A stretch of 64,000 bases of DNA from Epsilonproteobacteria bacterium UBA4036 (lineage in GTDB: Bacteria; Campylobacterota; Campylobacteria; Campylobacterales; Arcobacteraceae), in NCBI GenBank assembly GCA_002382325.1, contig DGAG01000007.1, positions 372,001 to 436,000 on the forward strand, written 5' to 3'. The notes beneath the pieces were generated by a model. The model ran no database searches and was not told where the DNA came from. It saw only the letters and a program-made list of their open reading frames with translations. Both the position numbers and the translations under genes were made by a program. The first letter of the stretch is position 1; every line of letters starts with the position of its first letter. Below are positions 52,367 through 62,286 of this stretch, piece after piece.

Positions 52367-53032
52367 ATGGTACAATTTCTTATGAATAACTTCGTATGCC
52401 CCAAATGCCAAAGCAAACTCTATACTTTAGCCAATGGCTATAAAAAATGCTCCTCTTGTCAATATAAATTTTCTTTTAATAAATATAGGCAAGATTTAAA
52501 AATCATAGAGAGTTTTGCCAGCAACATCAATGCTTTAGAGTGTTCAAAACATTTAAACCTAAACTATAAAACAGTACTTTGTAAATACCAACTTTTCAGG
52601 CAACTCATTGCAGCATATTTACACAATATTTATGAAAGTTCAGTATGGGACAATACCTCATATGAAGAGTTTTATTATTTCACTCAAAGACAAAAAGAGA
52701 AACGAAAAAAGTCTTTATATGAAGCGGTCAATATTATAGGGTTTTACTCAAATGGCTTAGTTTATACGTTACTTATGCCAACACTTCAAAAAACCAATGT
52801 GGAAGAAGAAGATAAAAATTTTGAGAAGTTTTTATCGTGGCACAAACTTCAATCGAAAAATGCCTATGCTACGCCTTTAAAAGTATTTTGGAGTTATTTG
52901 GAACAAAATCTAAAAAGATATAAAGGAATGAAAGAAGAAAACTTTTTTTATTATCTCAAAGAGTGTGAGTTTAAGTTTAATTTTTTAGTCAATCAACAAA
53001 TAGAGATTTTAAAAAATCTCTATTTTATTTGA
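52367..53032 (+). CDS. Zinc-ribbon protein with transposase-like HTH, possible regulator
   Basis: 221 aa (an alternative Met at 52382 gives a start MNNFVCPKC). The N-terminus is a four-Cys zinc ribbon (CPKC ... CSSC) and then a helix-turn-helix-like part (SKHLNLNYKTVLCKYQLFRQ), as in IS1595/InsA-type transposase heads. No DDE catalytic domain, inverted repeats or target duplications are seen. It is divergent from hypB by 114 bases, so a domesticated transposase acting as regulator of the hyp genes is possible (inference). Confidence 0.7.
   Translation: MVQFLMNNFVCPKCQSKLYTLANGYKKCSSCQYKFSFNKYRQDLKIIESFASNINALECSKHLNLNYKTVLCKYQLFRQLIAAYLHNIYESSVWDNTSYEEFYYFTQRQKEKRKKSLYEAVNIIGFYSNGLVYTLLMPTLQKTNVEEEDKNFEKFLSWHKLQSKNAYATPLKVFWSYLEQNLKRYKGMKEENFFYYLKECEFKFNFLVNQQIEILKNLYFI
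52998..53025. terminator. Hairpin inside the end of the zinc-ribbon gene
   Basis: Perfect 12-bp stem AAATAGAGATTT / AAATCTCTATTT with a 4-base loop, then TTATTT. It lies within the last codons of the + gene and ends at the stop of the convergent - gene, so it probably ends both transcripts. Confidence 0.7.
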
Positions 53033-53555
53033 ATAAAAAAGGCATATCATTTTGTAAGCTTTTAAGCAAATCTTCATTGATAAAAAATTGCCCATAATCG
53101 GTGTTGAGTTTATAGGCTTTTGCACACACATAACGATTCTTTTTAATAAGTTCTAAAGAATCATTCAAATAAGGCTGCAAGGTTTCATTGTTTTGATAAA
53201 ACTCATACATTTGCTCTAAAGCCTCTGGGGGAATGTCATCTTTTAAAAAAACCACATTTTCTTCAAGAAACTCTATAACGCTTGTTTCATTGGTAATATG
53301 TAAAAAAGCTTCTTTAATATCTTCAAATCGCATTTCAAATTTAAACCCTTGCAGTAAAAGTTTTTGCAAATTTTCTAAGTCATTGCTTTGAAAATAGTAT
53401 TGCATCAATAACGTTAAATAATGCTCTTTAACATCCTCTTCTTCAAGTTCTAATCGTTGTTCTATTTTATCTAAATTGTGTAGCTCTTTTTTGTTAGTAA
53501 AATGCTCATGCAACATTGCAACTTGAGCAATAATTTCATGTAATCGATCACTCAT
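53025..53555 (-). CDS. Hypothetical protein
   Basis: 176 aa, soluble and helical, acidic (EQRLELEEEDVKEHYLTLLM). No motif recognised. AAGGAAAAATA precedes the ATG at 53555. Overlaps the convergent gene by eight bases, with the hairpin above between them. Confidence 0.75.
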   Translation of the reverse strand: MSDRLHEIIAQVAMLHEHFTNKKELHNLDKIEQRLELEEEDVKEHYLTLLMQYYFQSNDLENLQKLLLQGFKFEMRFEDIKEAFLHITNETSVIEFLEENVVFLKDDIPPEALEQMYEFYQNNETLQPYLNDSLELIKKNRYVCAKAYKLNTDYGQFFINEDLLKSLQNDMPFLFK

Positions 53556-53622
53556 TATTTTTCCTTATTTATAATCAAAACAGTGTACTACAAATAGGTA
53601 AAAATAGCTTTAAATTATTGCT

Positions 53623-54639
53623 TTACTTAAAAACTTTTGCCACTTCATTGGCATAGTGAAGTTGTGTCGTAATACCTACACACGAACAATTAATCTCCGA
53701 TAAAACATACTTATCACTGCCATCTTCTTTGAAATCTAAAATATAATCCATCGTCCACAATAAAGGATAATTTTGTCCATGCAAAAAAGGTTTGATGTCT
53801 TTTAATCCCTCTTGTGTTAAGTTTACAACCTCTTTCCATTTGGGTTCATTGGGTGATTCATATTTGTATAAAGCCCCTGAAAAAAGTGTTGCAGAGAACT
53901 GTCCTTCTTGGGGCTTTTTATGTACAACGGAAATGATTTTGTCATTGACCAATAACACTCGTATTTCACCTTCTGAAATACGTGGCAAATAACGGCAATT
54001 GACAAAGCCAACTTTGCCTTTAAAATAGGCTGCATTTTCACTCTCTTCTTCAAATTTTCTTTCAAATGCCGTTAAAAACTCTTGGATATTGTCATAATAA
54101 TATTTGTCATTATTCACGGCTTCCGTTGAAACAATGGAGCCATCGTCTTTTAAACTGACCAAATAAACACCCTCACCTGTTGAACCATAATTGGTTTTTA
54201 ATACTCGGATTTTATAGGATTCCAATAATGCAGGGAATTTCGTCACAAACTCGCTGTACGTGTGATAAAACTCGGTTTGTTTATCGCCTAATTTGGTATC
54301 TTTTAACTTGGCTAAAATATCTTTAAAATCCAAATTAATCATCACATCAGGATGAGTATGTACAATCACACCATAATTTCCTAAGGCTTTTAGAAATTGG
54401 AAATATTCATCCACTTCTTTTAAATTTCCTGGATTGATTCGACTGATAACACTGTGAGCATTTTCTTTTAAATAGTCCAATAACTCATACTTTTTATTGG
54501 GTTTATAAAACACAATTTCAGTTTTTAATTTACTGATTTCTTCTATGGCTTTTAAAATGGGTTTACTGTCCGCTCTAAAGCCATCAAATCCTTTGTCGCT
54601 TCCTTTAGCATACTCTATTATAAACACTCTTTTGCTCAT
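53623..54639 (-). CDS. Cj0069-family ATP-grasp-like protein
   Basis: 338 aa. The middle has LKTNYGSTGEGVYLVSLKDD (phosphate loop) and the C-terminus IRVLLVNDKIISVVHKKPQ and SEINCSCVGI, a pattern of ATP-grasp enzymes. From memory this matches a Campylobacterota family named after Cj0069; substrate unknown. AAGAAGGAAAA precedes the ATG. Single gene. Confidence 0.75.
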   Translation of the reverse strand: MSKRVFIIEYAKGSDKGFDGFRADSKPILKAIEEISKLKTEIVFYKPNKKYELLDYLKENAHSVISRINPGNLKEVDEYFQFLKALGNYGVIVHTHPDVMINLDFKDILAKLKDTKLGDKQTEFYHTYSEFVTKFPALLESYKIRVLKTNYGSTGEGVYLVSLKDDGSIVSTEAVNNDKYYYDNIQEFLTAFERKFEEESENAAYFKGKVGFVNCRYLPRISEGEIRVLLVNDKIISVVHKKPQEGQFSATLFSGALYKYESPNEPKWKEVVNLTQEGLKDIKPFLHGQNYPLLWTMDYILDFKEDGSDKYVLSEINCSCVGITTQLHYANEVAKVFK

Positions 54640-54830
54640 TTTTTTCCTTCTTTTTGTTTATCAAAAGTAATCGTATTGTTTTTAAATTACATTAAGGTGA
54701 CACAAAAACACACGATGTTGAAACTTTCTTATAAAAAATTAAGTTAAAATAACTAATTGTATGGATAATAAATTATTTTAAAAAATAAGATACAATTACT
54801 CTGAATTATAAAATTGAGCAGCGAGAAGAG

Positions 54831-56303
54831 ATGAACGTTAAAGATATAAAAATAAATATTATTTTTTTTGCACTGTTTTATTTATTCATTATTTTAGTTT
54901 CCTCGTTTATTAGCTACAAATTCTTTATTACAGGCTTTATTGAACTCGAAGATAAACAAAATAAAAATAACATCAACACGCTTTTAAACAGTATGAATAA
55001 AAATATGGAAGTCATTCGAAATAACACCAATGACTACGCCAAATGGGACGACAGCTACAATTTTCTTAATCATACCCATCAAAACTATATTTATGAAAAC
55101 TTCAGAGAAGGGTCAACGGCTATTAAAGATTTAAATCTTGATTTTATTATTTTTTCTACACTACAACATCACCCTTTTTATTCAAAATATGAAAACAGTT
55201 TTTTGCAAAAGCATCAAAAGAGTTTTGAAAGCACTTTGATACATAGTTTTGAAAAGACTCCACGCATTAATACTATTTTTCATTACAACTCACACTATTT
55301 GTATATTTCCAAAGAGACCATTTCAAACACGGATTCAACCAAAGAACCAAACGGTTACATTTTTATGGGAAGAGTCATTAGCAATGAAGAGTTAAATCTC
55401 TCAACCAATATTTTTGAGAAAATCTATCTTTCCAATAAATATTCACAAAATGAAACAACCCTTTCATTTAATTACCCTTATTTAAGTCAGGTAAGAGTTG
55501 CTGTTATAAAAAGCGAAACCCAATTAAAAAACTGCATTCAAATTTTTGACCACGAGAACACCTATCTTTTTTCCATCATAACACAAAATAAAAGAGAGAT
55601 TGTCAACAATGGGAAAAACGCTATTTTGGTTTTTAATGTTATTTTTTCTGTTTTTTTGTTTATTATTTTATGGGTCATTTATAATCATCAAAAGAACCTT
55701 CAAAAACACAATAAACTGCTTGAAAGCAAAGTCAAACGAAGAACCAACCAATTAACGCGTTCTTTACAAAAACTTCAAAATAAAAATGCTGAACTTTACA
55801 CTTTGGCAAACAAAGATCATCTCACAAAAATCAGTAACCGACGCAACTATTTTATAGAGAGTGAAACCCTTTTAAATCAAGCCATTAAAGAGAATTTGCC
55901 TTTGTGTGTTATCATCATTGATATTGATAAATTCAAACACATCAATGACACTTATGGTCATGCCATTGGCGATAAAATATTGATTGCATTTTGTGATATT
56001 GTCAATGAAATTATTGAAAAAGAGACCGTCTTTGGGCGAATTGGAGGAGAAGAGTTTTGTCTAACATTTAAAAATAAAACTCTTGATGAGACTCAAATCA
56101 TTGGTGAAAAAATACGACAAAAGTGTGAAAATGCTGTCTTACATATCAATGAACACAAAATCAAATTTACCATCAGTTTAGGGTTGAGTGATAAAAAAGA
56201 GTATCAACACATCGATGAAATACTTCAACATGCCGATGAACTGCTTTACAGTGCAAAATCTGCAGGAAGAAACAGATTAATAAGAACATCTTTACATCAA
56301 TAA
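54831..56303 (+). CDS. Membrane diguanylate cyclase with CHASE4 sensor
   Basis: 490 aa. TM1 at about residues 8-30, a periplasmic CHASE4 domain (YAKWDDSYNFL), TM2 near 258-280, a short coiled-coil, then GGDEF at about 320-485 with DHLTKISNRRNYF and the active loop GRIGGEEF. It should make cyclic di-GMP from two GTP. No RxxD inhibition site precedes the loop, so feedback control by product is not expected. The nearest counterpart in the window is the HD-GYP protein at 10743. Confidence 0.93.
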   Translation: MNVKDIKINIIFFALFYLFIILVSSFISYKFFITGFIELEDKQNKNNINTLLNSMNKNMEVIRNNTNDYAKWDDSYNFLNHTHQNYIYENFREGSTAIKDLNLDFIIFSTLQHHPFYSKYENSFLQKHQKSFESTLIHSFEKTPRINTIFHYNSHYLYISKETISNTDSTKEPNGYIFMGRVISNEELNLSTNIFEKIYLSNKYSQNETTLSFNYPYLSQVRVAVIKSETQLKNCIQIFDHENTYLFSIITQNKREIVNNGKNAILVFNVIFSVFLFIILWVIYNHQKNLQKHNKLLESKVKRRTNQLTRSLQKLQNKNAELYTLANKDHLTKISNRRNYFIESETLLNQAIKENLPLCVIIIDIDKFKHINDTYGHAIGDKILIAFCDIVNEIIEKETVFGRIGGEEFCLTFKNKTLDETQIIGEKIRQKCENAVLHINEHKIKFTISLGLSDKKEYQHIDEILQHADELLYSAKSAGRNRLIRTSLHQ

Positions 56304-56337
56304 TTCTTCCTGCTTAGTACATTCATTCAGAATCGTT

Positions 56338-58032
56338 TTATTTAATGTCCACCTCTTCTGTTCTTTCGAGCATTATTGATTTAATTACGGATTTTTTTGG
56401 CTTATCAAAATCTAAAAGTGTCCCATCTTGTGCTTTAAAAAAATACTTCTTGATTTTTGTTGTTTTATTATTACTATCTTTATAATGTTTTTCTCCAACA
56501 AGTTTAAACCCATCATTTTCTTTTAAATATGATACTTTGTCATAATTACTTACATTTAATATACCATCGTTTGATTCTGTTTTAAAATCTCTTATCTTAA
56601 AAGAAGCAATATTATTATTACGTTTACTGTTAACAAATTTCTTTAATTTAGGATTCCATCCATCTTTATCTGTACCATCTTCATGTACTCCTTGCTTATT
56701 AAATCCATTGGGAGCATATATTGTTTTTGTCTGCTTATGAATTCCTTCTTTATTCCAACCAGCTGCATCGTATCCATCTTGATCATATTTTGAATTTGTA
56801 ATTTTATTATCTCCAAAAGAATTCCAACCCAATTCATTGTATCCATGTTTTGTTTGCCATAATTTATCAGATGATTCATTTGCATAAACTTTTTTAAATT
56901 GAGAAAAACATAACTTATCCATTTGAACCAAATTCTTTTCATAAATTCTATTTTCATATATTTTAGAATTTTCAAGAAAATATTCATGTTCTTTATCTTT
57001 TGTACAATCCATTAAATTTACTTCACCGAATTGATTAACCATGCATTGATTATTATAAAACTCAAGTATCTGTGTTTTATATGTTTTATCAAAAGCAACC
57101 ATCTTATCATTTTTACTGCCATGAGCATATGTTACACTTAGATTATTGCAACTACTATTTTTTAGAAAATAATCTGTCTTACCACTATTGGCGTTAAGTA
57201 CTTCAAGTCTTGACATTGTATTATTGACTTTTGCATCACTTAAACCTATTTTATCAATACATAAAACATTATTTCCTTTTTTATATCCTAAATTAAATTC
57301 ATTATTTTCAAATTTACATTCCACTGAAGATAATTCTTTTTCTTTTTTTATCGTTTCCAAACTTTTTGTTCTAGGATTAGGAAGAGTCATCACTTTTGAT
57401 AATTCCTCAATAACTGTTTCAAAAAAAATATCTATATTTCTTTCATTTGTGACCTCACTATTTCCCAAAAATGCTATATTACTTTCCATAATTGATTTAT
57501 ATGTGTTAAATTTTGAATCCAAATAAAAGTTCTCTCTATAAATAAGATTTTTATCTGTTAATTCATTTATCATTTTTTCAACATTAATCTTATCTTTTTC
57601 CATAAAATTATCTCGTGGTATATTTTCTATATCATATAAAAAAATTTGAACTACGCTTGAAATATAAAAACATTCAAAACCCGATGAAGAATACTCAATA
57701 GGTTGAATAATTAACAATCTTTTAGGTGATTCTTTATCAGTAAAGTAGTTTATTTTAATATCTCTCACCTTTAAATGGTCAACAAAGTCAGAAAGATTTA
57801 ATATTTGATTTACAATCAATCTACTTTGTTGTTTACACTTTTCTTCTTGAGGTTTTGGTTCATATTTCAGTGTAGAATTAGTAATTACAAGTTCCTTTTG
57901 TCTTCCAATAACTGCCACTTCATCAAGTCTTTTATATGACTCATTTTTAGAAATATTATTAACACTAGACGCACATCCACTAAACAAAAAAATGCCTAAC
58001 AACAACATAAACTTAAGAACTCTTTTAAACAT
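56338..58032 (-). CDS. Large lipoprotein with GW/GF repeats
   Basis: 564 aa. Lipoprotein signal with lipobox LFSGC (Cys at about residue 19). The N-terminal 250 residues are unrecognised; near residues 395-470 about three units of G(Y/F)(N/D)xxGWN-type repeat appear (GYNELGWNSFG, GYDAAGWNKEG, GFNKQGVHEDG). The C-terminus has a beta-rich part. AAGGAAA precedes the ATG at 58032. Envelope surface protein of unknown role. Confidence 0.78.
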   Translation of the reverse strand: MFKRVLKFMLLLGIFLFSGCASSVNNISKNESYKRLDEVAVIGRQKELVITNSTLKYEPKPQEEKCKQQSRLIVNQILNLSDFVDHLKVRDIKINYFTDKESPKRLLIIQPIEYSSSGFECFYISSVVQIFLYDIENIPRDNFMEKDKINVEKMINELTDKNLIYRENFYLDSKFNTYKSIMESNIAFLGNSEVTNERNIDIFFETVIEELSKVMTLPNPRTKSLETIKKEKELSSVECKFENNEFNLGYKKGNNVLCIDKIGLSDAKVNNTMSRLEVLNANSGKTDYFLKNSSCNNLSVTYAHGSKNDKMVAFDKTYKTQILEFYNNQCMVNQFGEVNLMDCTKDKEHEYFLENSKIYENRIYEKNLVQMDKLCFSQFKKVYANESSDKLWQTKHGYNELGWNSFGDNKITNSKYDQDGYDAAGWNKEGIHKQTKTIYAPNGFNKQGVHEDGTDKDGWNPKLKKFVNSKRNNNIASFKIRDFKTESNDGILNVSNYDKVSYLKENDGFKLVGEKHYKDSNNKTTKIKKYFFKAQDGTLLDFDKPKKSVIKSIMLERTEEVDIK

Positions 58033-58101
58033 TGATTTTCCTTATATCTTTTAAAGTATTATAAACAAAACAATCTTTAAAATCACAATATTGTAATTTA
58101 T

Positions 58102-60330
58102 CTAAACTTGTGAGTAAATCTGCCCCAACGAAATCCCTGCATCATTGAGAGGAACATCACGACTGTAATAATATTTACGTCCTAAAACATCTAACTTTGA
58201 AGTAACTTGCTCAAGCAATGTTTTATTTTGAAATACTCCGCCTGTGAATACCACTTCTAATGTCGGGTTCGCATTGGATATTTCCACAATAATATTCACC
58301 AACATATTGATAAATTTTGTGCAAATTAATCGGCTTTCACTTTCAACTGCCATTTGTTTTATCGCTTCATTAATGTTTATGGTATTTAATCCTAAATTGT
58401 AAGAATACGCATCTTTAAGAGTTTCATCATACACTTGTTCAACAAGCAAACCACTTTCCCCTTCGTAGCTGACATTTTGTTCAATGCCTGAAAGGGAACA
58501 TACTGCATCAAACAATCGACCGACTGAAGAGGTTAAAGGAGCATTTAAACCTTTGTTCCAAACCGTGTGCAATAACTCAATTTCTTTATTTGAAAATGCT
58601 TTTAAACAAGGATTATCTAACGAAAACAACTCCTGCAAGGTGTAGTTTTCAAACAACAACGAAAGCCCAATTCTTTTAATTTGTTTGATGGCTAGTTCTC
58701 CACCAAGAAGTTTAAAATATTCAAAATGCTTAATACGCACATACTCTTTTTTTGAAGCCAGAAAAACTTCACCGCCCCAAATATTGCCATCATCTCCATA
58801 CCCTGTGCCATCAAAAGCAAATGCTAACACTTTTTCTTCGAGTTGGTATTGTGCCATACAACTTAAGACATGAGCATAGTGATGTTGTATTTGAACAATT
58901 GGCACACTTTGTTGTTTTGCCCATTTGGTGGTTTCATAATTGTGATGCTTATCACACACAATTAACTCGGGCGTAAAATTATAAAATCGTTTAAATGTTT
59001 CAAGCGTATTTTCAAAAAATTGCATCGCTTCTATGGAGTTTAAATCACCGATATGGGGTGAAGTTATGACCGTATTATCAAAACACAAAGCCAGTGTATT
59101 TTTTTGATTGGCACCTAAAGCCAAAATAGCTTTTTTTGACGATTTTTGTAACGTTAAAAAATCAGGAGCATAGCCTCTGGCTTTTCGCAACATAAAAAGC
59201 TCTTCATTGACCACTTGGACAACACTGTCGTCACAGGCATTGATAATAGCACGATTGTAATCTAACACATAATCAAATACAAAAGGCAATTTTCGATATA
59301 ACTCATCTTTTTTTATAATAATGGGTTCATCGCTTAAATTGGCACTTGTTGCCACTAAAGGTACATCTATATGATTAAACAACAAAACATACAAAGGAGT
59401 AAAAGGTAAAAAAACACCAATACGGTCAATATTGGGGGCAATGCTTTGACTTAAAAAAGAGTTCTCTTTTTTTTTGACCAATACAATGGGTTTTTCTTTG
59501 GAAAGGATAAGAGCTTCCTCACAACTTGAAAGTTGAGCTGTTTTTTTGATTTGTTCTATATCTTTAAACAATACTGCCAAAGGCTTTGAAGGACGATTTT
59601 TACGTTGTCGCAATTTATTCACGGCATAAGAACTGGTCGCATCACACACCAAATGAAAACCTCCCAAACTCTTAATCGCAACGATTTCACCCAGTTTGAT
59701 TTTTGAAGCCAATAACTCAAGGCTTTTTTCCTCTTTGGCTATTTCTTGATGCTCTTTGTTGTATAACGTTAAAGCAGGTCCACACGTAGGACAACAAATG
59801 GGTTGGGCATGATAGCGTCGATTACGGGGGTCTTCATACTCTTTTTGACATGTTTTACATAATGTAAATGAACTCATAGAAGTATTAACTCTGTCATAAG
59901 GTACCGTTTTAATGATAGTATAACGTGGTCCACAATTGGTACAATTGGTTAGGGCATAGTTGTATCGAAAATTAGTGGGATTTAAAATATCCTCAATGCA
60001 CTCATCACATACGGCAATATCAGGCGAAACCAAAGAGGTTTTTGCATTGTTAACTTCTGTTTGTACAATATTAAAACCATCAAACTCTTCTGTTATGCTT
60101 TGTTGATGGGTCGAAAGTTTTTCTATTTTTGCAAGTGGTGGAGGTGTGTTTTGAACTGTTTTGATAAAAGAGTTAATGCGTTTTTCATCTCCTTGAAGTA
60201 CAATATTCACACCACTTTCATCGTTATTAACAAACCCTTTTAAGTCCAACTCTAACGCCAAATTATAGACATATGGACGAAAGCCTACCCCTTGAACAAT
60301 TCCTCTGATTTTAATATGTGTTTCTATCAT
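58102..60330 (-). CDS. hypF: Carbamoyltransferase HypF
   Basis: 742 aa from ATG 60330 (IETHIKIRGIVQGVGFRPYV). Domains in order: acylphosphatase (1-90), two zinc-finger modules (CDECIEDIL, CTNCGPRY, CKTCQKEY, CCPTCGP), YrdC-like (about 190-385) and Kae1-like (about 390-740, with FAFDGTGYGDDGNIWGGE and VVFTGGVFQNKTLLEQ). It makes the carbamoyl group for the CN ligand. Separated from hypB by about 6 kb. The divergent -10 for it is TATAAT at 60467-60462. Confidence 0.95.
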   Translation of the reverse strand: MIETHIKIRGIVQGVGFRPYVYNLALELDLKGFVNNDESGVNIVLQGDEKRINSFIKTVQNTPPPLAKIEKLSTHQQSITEEFDGFNIVQTEVNNAKTSLVSPDIAVCDECIEDILNPTNFRYNYALTNCTNCGPRYTIIKTVPYDRVNTSMSSFTLCKTCQKEYEDPRNRRYHAQPICCPTCGPALTLYNKEHQEIAKEEKSLELLASKIKLGEIVAIKSLGGFHLVCDATSSYAVNKLRQRKNRPSKPLAVLFKDIEQIKKTAQLSSCEEALILSKEKPIVLVKKKENSFLSQSIAPNIDRIGVFLPFTPLYVLLFNHIDVPLVATSANLSDEPIIIKKDELYRKLPFVFDYVLDYNRAIINACDDSVVQVVNEELFMLRKARGYAPDFLTLQKSSKKAILALGANQKNTLALCFDNTVITSPHIGDLNSIEAMQFFENTLETFKRFYNFTPELIVCDKHHNYETTKWAKQQSVPIVQIQHHYAHVLSCMAQYQLEEKVLAFAFDGTGYGDDGNIWGGEVFLASKKEYVRIKHFEYFKLLGGELAIKQIKRIGLSLLFENYTLQELFSLDNPCLKAFSNKEIELLHTVWNKGLNAPLTSSVGRLFDAVCSLSGIEQNVSYEGESGLLVEQVYDETLKDAYSYNLGLNTININEAIKQMAVESESRLICTKFINMLVNIIVEISNANPTLEVVFTGGVFQNKTLLEQVTSKLDVLGRKYYYSRDVPLNDAGISLGQIYSQV

Positions 60331-60485
60331 ACCATCAACTTTTTTTAGATATTTACTTTGAAATTGCAAAACTTAATGTTACAAAACTCAACATCTTTAA
60401 CTGCAATTTTTCAGTTCTGCTTAATTATCATACCAATGTCATAACATCATTTTATTATTGCATTATATCATTAGAAAGGTTTAAT

Positions 60486-62177
60486 ATGGGAATCGGAACA
60501 CAAGCACTTTTTGCTGCTTTACCTATATTTTTAGCAGCACTGTTTTTAGTGGGCTTAAGAATGCCTGCCAAAAAAGCGATGCCCGTCGTTTATTTGGCAA
60601 CAACTGCTGTGGCATATTTTATTTGGGAAGTTACCTTTAATCGAATATTGGCATCCACCATCCAAGGTTTACTTATCACCATTGCGGTTTTATGGATTAT
60701 TTTTGGAGCAATTTTACTCTTAAATACTCTTAAACATTCAGGTGCCATTGCGGTCATTCGACAGGGTTTTAACAACATCAGTCCAGACAGACGCGTTCAA
60801 GTTATTATCATCGCATGGTTGTTTGGCTCATTTATTGAAGGAGCTTCAGGTTTTGGAACACCTGCTGCCATTGCTGCACCGCTACTTGTTGCCATTGGGT
60901 TTCCTGCCATGGCTGCCGTTATGGTGGGAATGATGATTCAAAGTACGCCTGTTTCATTTGGGGCAGTTGGAACACCTATTTTAATTGGGGTAAACAAAGG
61001 ATTAGACAGTGAATCCATTGCATTAACACTCAAAGAGTTAGGCTCAAGCTGGGATATTTATTTGCAAATCATTACCAGTGAAGTTGCCATTGTTCATGCC
61101 ATTACGGGAACACTTATTCCTTTATTTATGGTCATGATGCTCACACGTTTTTTTGGCAAAAACCGCTCATGGACAGAAGGGTTAACTATCATTCCTTTTG
61201 CTATTTTTGGAGGTCTTGCGTTTACTATCCCTTATGCCCTTACAGGGATTTTCTTAGGGGCTGAATTTCCTTCACTCATTGGAGCGTTAATTGGTTTGCC
61301 TTTGGTTGTATTTGCTGCAAAAAAAGGGTTTTTACTTCCTAAAACCACATGGGATTTTGCACCTAAAGAGCAATGGCCCATTCATTGGGTGAGTAAACTT
61401 GAACTCAAGCTTGATGCCATGACTATGAAAAAAGAGATGTCTTTAACCAAAGCATGGGTTCCTTATGTGCTTGTAGCGATTATTTTAGTTATTACTCGAG
61501 TATCAGATCAAGCCAAAGCTTTCACTCAAAGCTGGGTTATGCCTTTTAATAATATTCTAAATGAAGGAGTTGGATACTCTATTACGCCTTTATATTTACC
61601 CGGAGGTATTTTAGTATTTGTGGCATTGGTAACCTATTTTTTACACAAAATGGAGTTCAAAGAGATGAAAGAAGCCGTAAGCGAATCATCTGCTGTGATG
61701 ATTGGAGCAGGTTTTGTTTTAATCTTCACCATTCCCTTGGTACGAATTTTAATCAATTCAGGCATCAACGAAGCAGGATTTGACTCCATGCCTGTTGCCA
61801 TGGCAAATTTTGTTGCGGTTACAGTAGGAGATATTTATCCTCTGTTTGCTCCTATTGTTGGGGCTTTAGGAGCTTTTATTGCAGGAAGTAACACGGTTTC
61901 AAATATGATGTTAAGTCAATTCCAATTTGGTGTTGCCGATGCCTTAAGTATCTCAACCGCCTTTATGATTGCCCTACAAGCCGTGGGAGCCGCAGCTGGA
62001 AATATGATTGCCATTCATAATGTCGTAGCAGCCTCTGCTACTGTAGGATTGCTTGACCAAGAGGGTGAAACATTAAGAAGAACGATTATACCAACAGTTT
62101 ACTACTGTTTGGTTGCAGGGATTTTAGGTCTTATTGGAATGTATGTTTTAGGACTCACTGACCCACTTATGAAATAA
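60486..62177 (+). CDS. lctP: L-lactate permease
   Basis: 563 aa from ATG 60486 (AGAAAGG before it); the longer frame to 60318 reaches into hypF. About 13 membrane helices; typical LctP segments IEGASGFGTPAAIAAPLLVA, GAVGTPILIGVNKGL and GAFIAGSNTVSNMMLSQFQ. Imports L-lactate or related hydroxyacids with protons or Na+. Strong terminator follows, so it is a single-gene unit. Confidence 0.93.
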   Translation: MGIGTQALFAALPIFLAALFLVGLRMPAKKAMPVVYLATTAVAYFIWEVTFNRILASTIQGLLITIAVLWIIFGAILLLNTLKHSGAIAVIRQGFNNISPDRRVQVIIIAWLFGSFIEGASGFGTPAAIAAPLLVAIGFPAMAAVMVGMMIQSTPVSFGAVGTPILIGVNKGLDSESIALTLKELGSSWDIYLQIITSEVAIVHAITGTLIPLFMVMMLTRFFGKNRSWTEGLTIIPFAIFGGLAFTIPYALTGIFLGAEFPSLIGALIGLPLVVFAAKKGFLLPKTTWDFAPKEQWPIHWVSKLELKLDAMTMKKEMSLTKAWVPYVLVAIILVITRVSDQAKAFTQSWVMPFNNILNEGVGYSITPLYLPGGILVFVALVTYFLHKMEFKEMKEAVSESSAVMIGAGFVLIFTIPLVRILINSGINEAGFDSMPVAMANFVAVTVGDIYPLFAPIVGALGAFIAGSNTVSNMMLSQFQFGVADALSISTAFMIALQAVGAAAGNMIAIHNVVAASATVGLLDQEGETLRRTIIPTVYYCLVAGILGLIGMYVLGLTDPLMK

Positions 62178-62180
62178 CAA

Positions 62181-62213
62181 AAAGAGCGTTAACGTTAACG
62201 CTCTTTTCTTTTT
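62181..62213 (+). terminator. Terminator after lctP
   Basis: Perfect palindrome AAAGAGCGTTAAC / GTTAACGCTCTTT followed by TTCTTTTT. Classical rho-independent terminator. Confidence 0.94.
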
Positions 62214-62286
62214 AAAAATATGAAAACAGGATGCAAACTTAAAAAGTTGGAGTATACTTCTGTATTATTTATATGGAATGTATCAC

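Noticed and set aside
52367..53032. Intact insertion sequence
   Set aside because: No DDE catalytic residues, terminal inverted repeats or target duplication were found around the gene.
56643..56987. Second frame inside the large lipoprotein gene
   Set aside because: Met- and Lys-rich shadow of the lipoprotein repeats; no ribosome site.
60318..60485. Longer N-terminus of the lactate permease
   Set aside because: The extra frame overlaps the hypF start and has no ribosome site; ATG 60486 follows AGAAAGG and gives the family N-terminus.
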